Positions 5,472-6,345 of a DNA stretch of 6,345 nt are shown piece by piece. The first letter of the stretch is position 1. Every line of letters begins with the position of its first letter. The position numbers and the translations under genes are program-made. This DNA is from JAJPXC01 sp964562375 (lineage in GTDB: Bacteria > Bacteroidota > Bacteroidia > Bacteroidales > Muribaculaceae), in assembly GCA_964562375.1 (NCBI GenBank), contig CAZLSW010000124.1, positions 1 to 6,345 of the forward strand, written 5' to 3'. The notes beneath the pieces were generated by a model. The model ran no database searches and was not told the origin of the DNA. It worked only from the letters and a program-made list of their open reading frames with translations.

Positions 5472-6190
5472 TGGAGATTGTGGTTTTCAAGTTGTTTCAT
5501 CGTGATACGGCCCTCGTATATGGCCTTCCCCGCTATCACCTGTGGCACGCCTATCTGGTCGAGCGCCTCCACGTCGGCCATGGATCCCACGCCGCCGCTG
5601 GCGATAAGGCGCACGTCGGGAACCTCGGCGAGGATGCGCTTGTAGAGGTCGAGGGAGGGACCGGCGAGTGTGCCGTCAACCGAAATGTCGGTGGAGATTA
5701 CCTGTCGCAATCCTTTCGCCAGCCATCGGGCGATGAAGGGGACGATCTCCTGGGTGGATTCCTCGAGCCAGCCTTGTGTGGCGATACGGCCCTCGCGAGC
5801 GTCAGCACCAAGGATCACCACATCGGGACCGTATTTGGCCACCCAACTTTCCACCACCTCAGGGGAATTCACGGCCACGCTACCGGCGGTGACCATCCGC
5901 GCTCCCGAATCGAGGGCAATGTGCAGGTCCTCATCGGTTTTGATACCGCCTCCGAAGTCGATAACCAATTGTGTGGCAGTGGCGATACGCTCGATTACGC
6001 GGTGGTTGATCACATGGGCCGCTTTGGCCCCGTCGAGGTCAACGAGGTGGAGGCGTCGGCAGCCCGCGTCGGCCAGGCGTCGGGCCATCTCCACGGGGTT
6101 GCCGTAGGTGGTGGCGCGGTCGTAGTCGCCCTGGCAAAGCCGCACGCATTTGCCGTCAATTATATCGATTGCAGGAATTATCTCAATCAT
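5465..6190 (-). CDS. hisA: ProFAR isomerase (phosphoribosylformimino-AICAR-phosphate ketoisomerase), HisA
   Basis: HisA isomerises ProFAR to PRFAR, the substrate of HisF, in the cytoplasm. The 241-aa protein has the ancestral half-barrel duplication shared with HisF. Acid/base residues Asp9 (IPAIDIIDG) and Asp130 (LGADAREG) are present, along with the phosphate-binding FGGGI (79-83), the loop Trp141 (GWLEES), STDISVDGT (166-174) and ASGGVGS (197-203). The start at 6190 is chosen because family members begin MIxIIPAIDxxDG; an in-frame ATG at 6217 would only add a non-conserved MISRLNAKN extension. The stop TGA lies within ATGCTGA, overlapping hisF. About 150 bp upstream there is only repeat-rich DNA and no promoter I can support, so transcription may come from a gene outside the window, such as hisH. 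Confidence 0.97.
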   Translation of the reverse strand: MIEIIPAIDIIDGKCVRLCQGDYDRATTYGNPVEMARRLADAGCRRLHLVDLDGAKAAHVINHRVIERIATATQLVIDFGGGIKTDEDLHIALDSGARMVTAGSVAVNSPEVVESWVAKYGPDVVILGADAREGRIATQGWLEESTQEIVPFIARWLAKGLRQVISTDISVDGTLAGPSLDLYKRILAEVPDVRLIASGGVGSMADVEALDQIGVPQVIAGKAIYEGRITMKQLENHNLQC

Positions 6191-6240
6191 ATTTTTAGCA
6201 TTTAGCCTCGATATCACATTATCTTATTGTCATTTGAAGT

Positions 6241-6280
6241 CGTAATAACGTAATAACGTAATAACGTAATAACGTAATAA
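6241..6280. repeat. Five-unit octamer array (CGTAATAA) upstream of hisA
   Basis: Five perfect tandem copies of CGTAATAA, followed by a CG that begins a degenerate sixth. On the hisA strand the unit reads TTATTACG, and the array ends 50 bp before the hisA start codon. It is separated from the heptamer array at 6293 by 12 bp. Confidence 0.93.
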
Positions 6281-6292
6281 CGAAAACGCAAA

Positions 6293-6345
6293 CAACTAAC
6301 AACTAACAACTAACAACTAACAACTAACAACTAACAACTAACAAC
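6293..6345. repeat. Heptamer array (CAACTAA), at least seven units, running off the window
   Basis: Seven complete perfect copies of CAACTAA fill 6293-6341, and a partial unit (CAAC) reaches the window edge, so the full array is longer. On the hisA strand the unit reads TTAGTTG. Unit length and composition resemble the CCATTAA/CCACTAA array before the NlpC gene, although the sequence differs. Confidence 0.93.

Noticed and set aside
6191..6217. Upstream ATG at 6217 as the hisA start
   Set aside because: It adds nine residues absent from the conserved HisA N-terminus; the ATG at 6190 gives the canonical MIEIIPAID.

Overview
The window reads as chromosomal DNA from a member of the Bacteroidota, most likely the order Bacteroidales. 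Three intergenic regions carry the phylum's promoter signature (TTTG, about 20 nt, TAnnTTTG). None of the start codons has a convincing Shine-Dalgarno sequence. Coding DNA is fairly GC-rich, separated by AT-rich spacers that hold short tandem repeats. The gene set (Do-family protease, NlpC/P60 lipoprotein, ATPase with a PD-(D/E)XK tail, hisA-hisF) fits that group. Genus or family cannot be set from the sequence alone.

Layout, left to right. Positions 1-308 hold no gene. They contain an imperfect palindrome of about 160 bp built from alternating 9-mers, a 14-bp palindrome, and a near-perfect promoter at 273-303. From about 309 to 671 (+ strand) there is what looks like an independent non-coding RNA gene: promoter, a region whose two ends pair with each other, several internal hairpins, and a 16-bp GNRA-capped terminator. 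I could not match it to tmRNA, RNase P RNA or SRP RNA. The protease gene (709-2133, - strand) converges on it. Divergent from the protease is an NlpC/P60 cell-wall hydrolase lipoprotein (2405-2926, +), whose predicted 5' UTR is almost entirely a nine-unit heptamer array. After a repeat-rich spacer comes a DUF234-type AAA ATPase (3223-4653, +) with its own promoter. The window ends with hisF and hisA (- strand, overlapping by 7 nt), with an 8-mer array and a 7-mer array upstream of hisA.

How the genes fit together: the protease and the NlpC lipoprotein are both predicted envelope proteins (protein quality control and peptidoglycan remodelling). HisA and HisF catalyse consecutive steps of histidine biosynthesis. 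The ATPase fits neither theme. It looks more AT-rich than its neighbours and lies between two copies of a 16-bp sequence, one of which is the 3' end of hisF including its stop codon, so it may be a late insertion. The points most worth following up are the unassigned structured RNA and this bracketed ATPase cassette.
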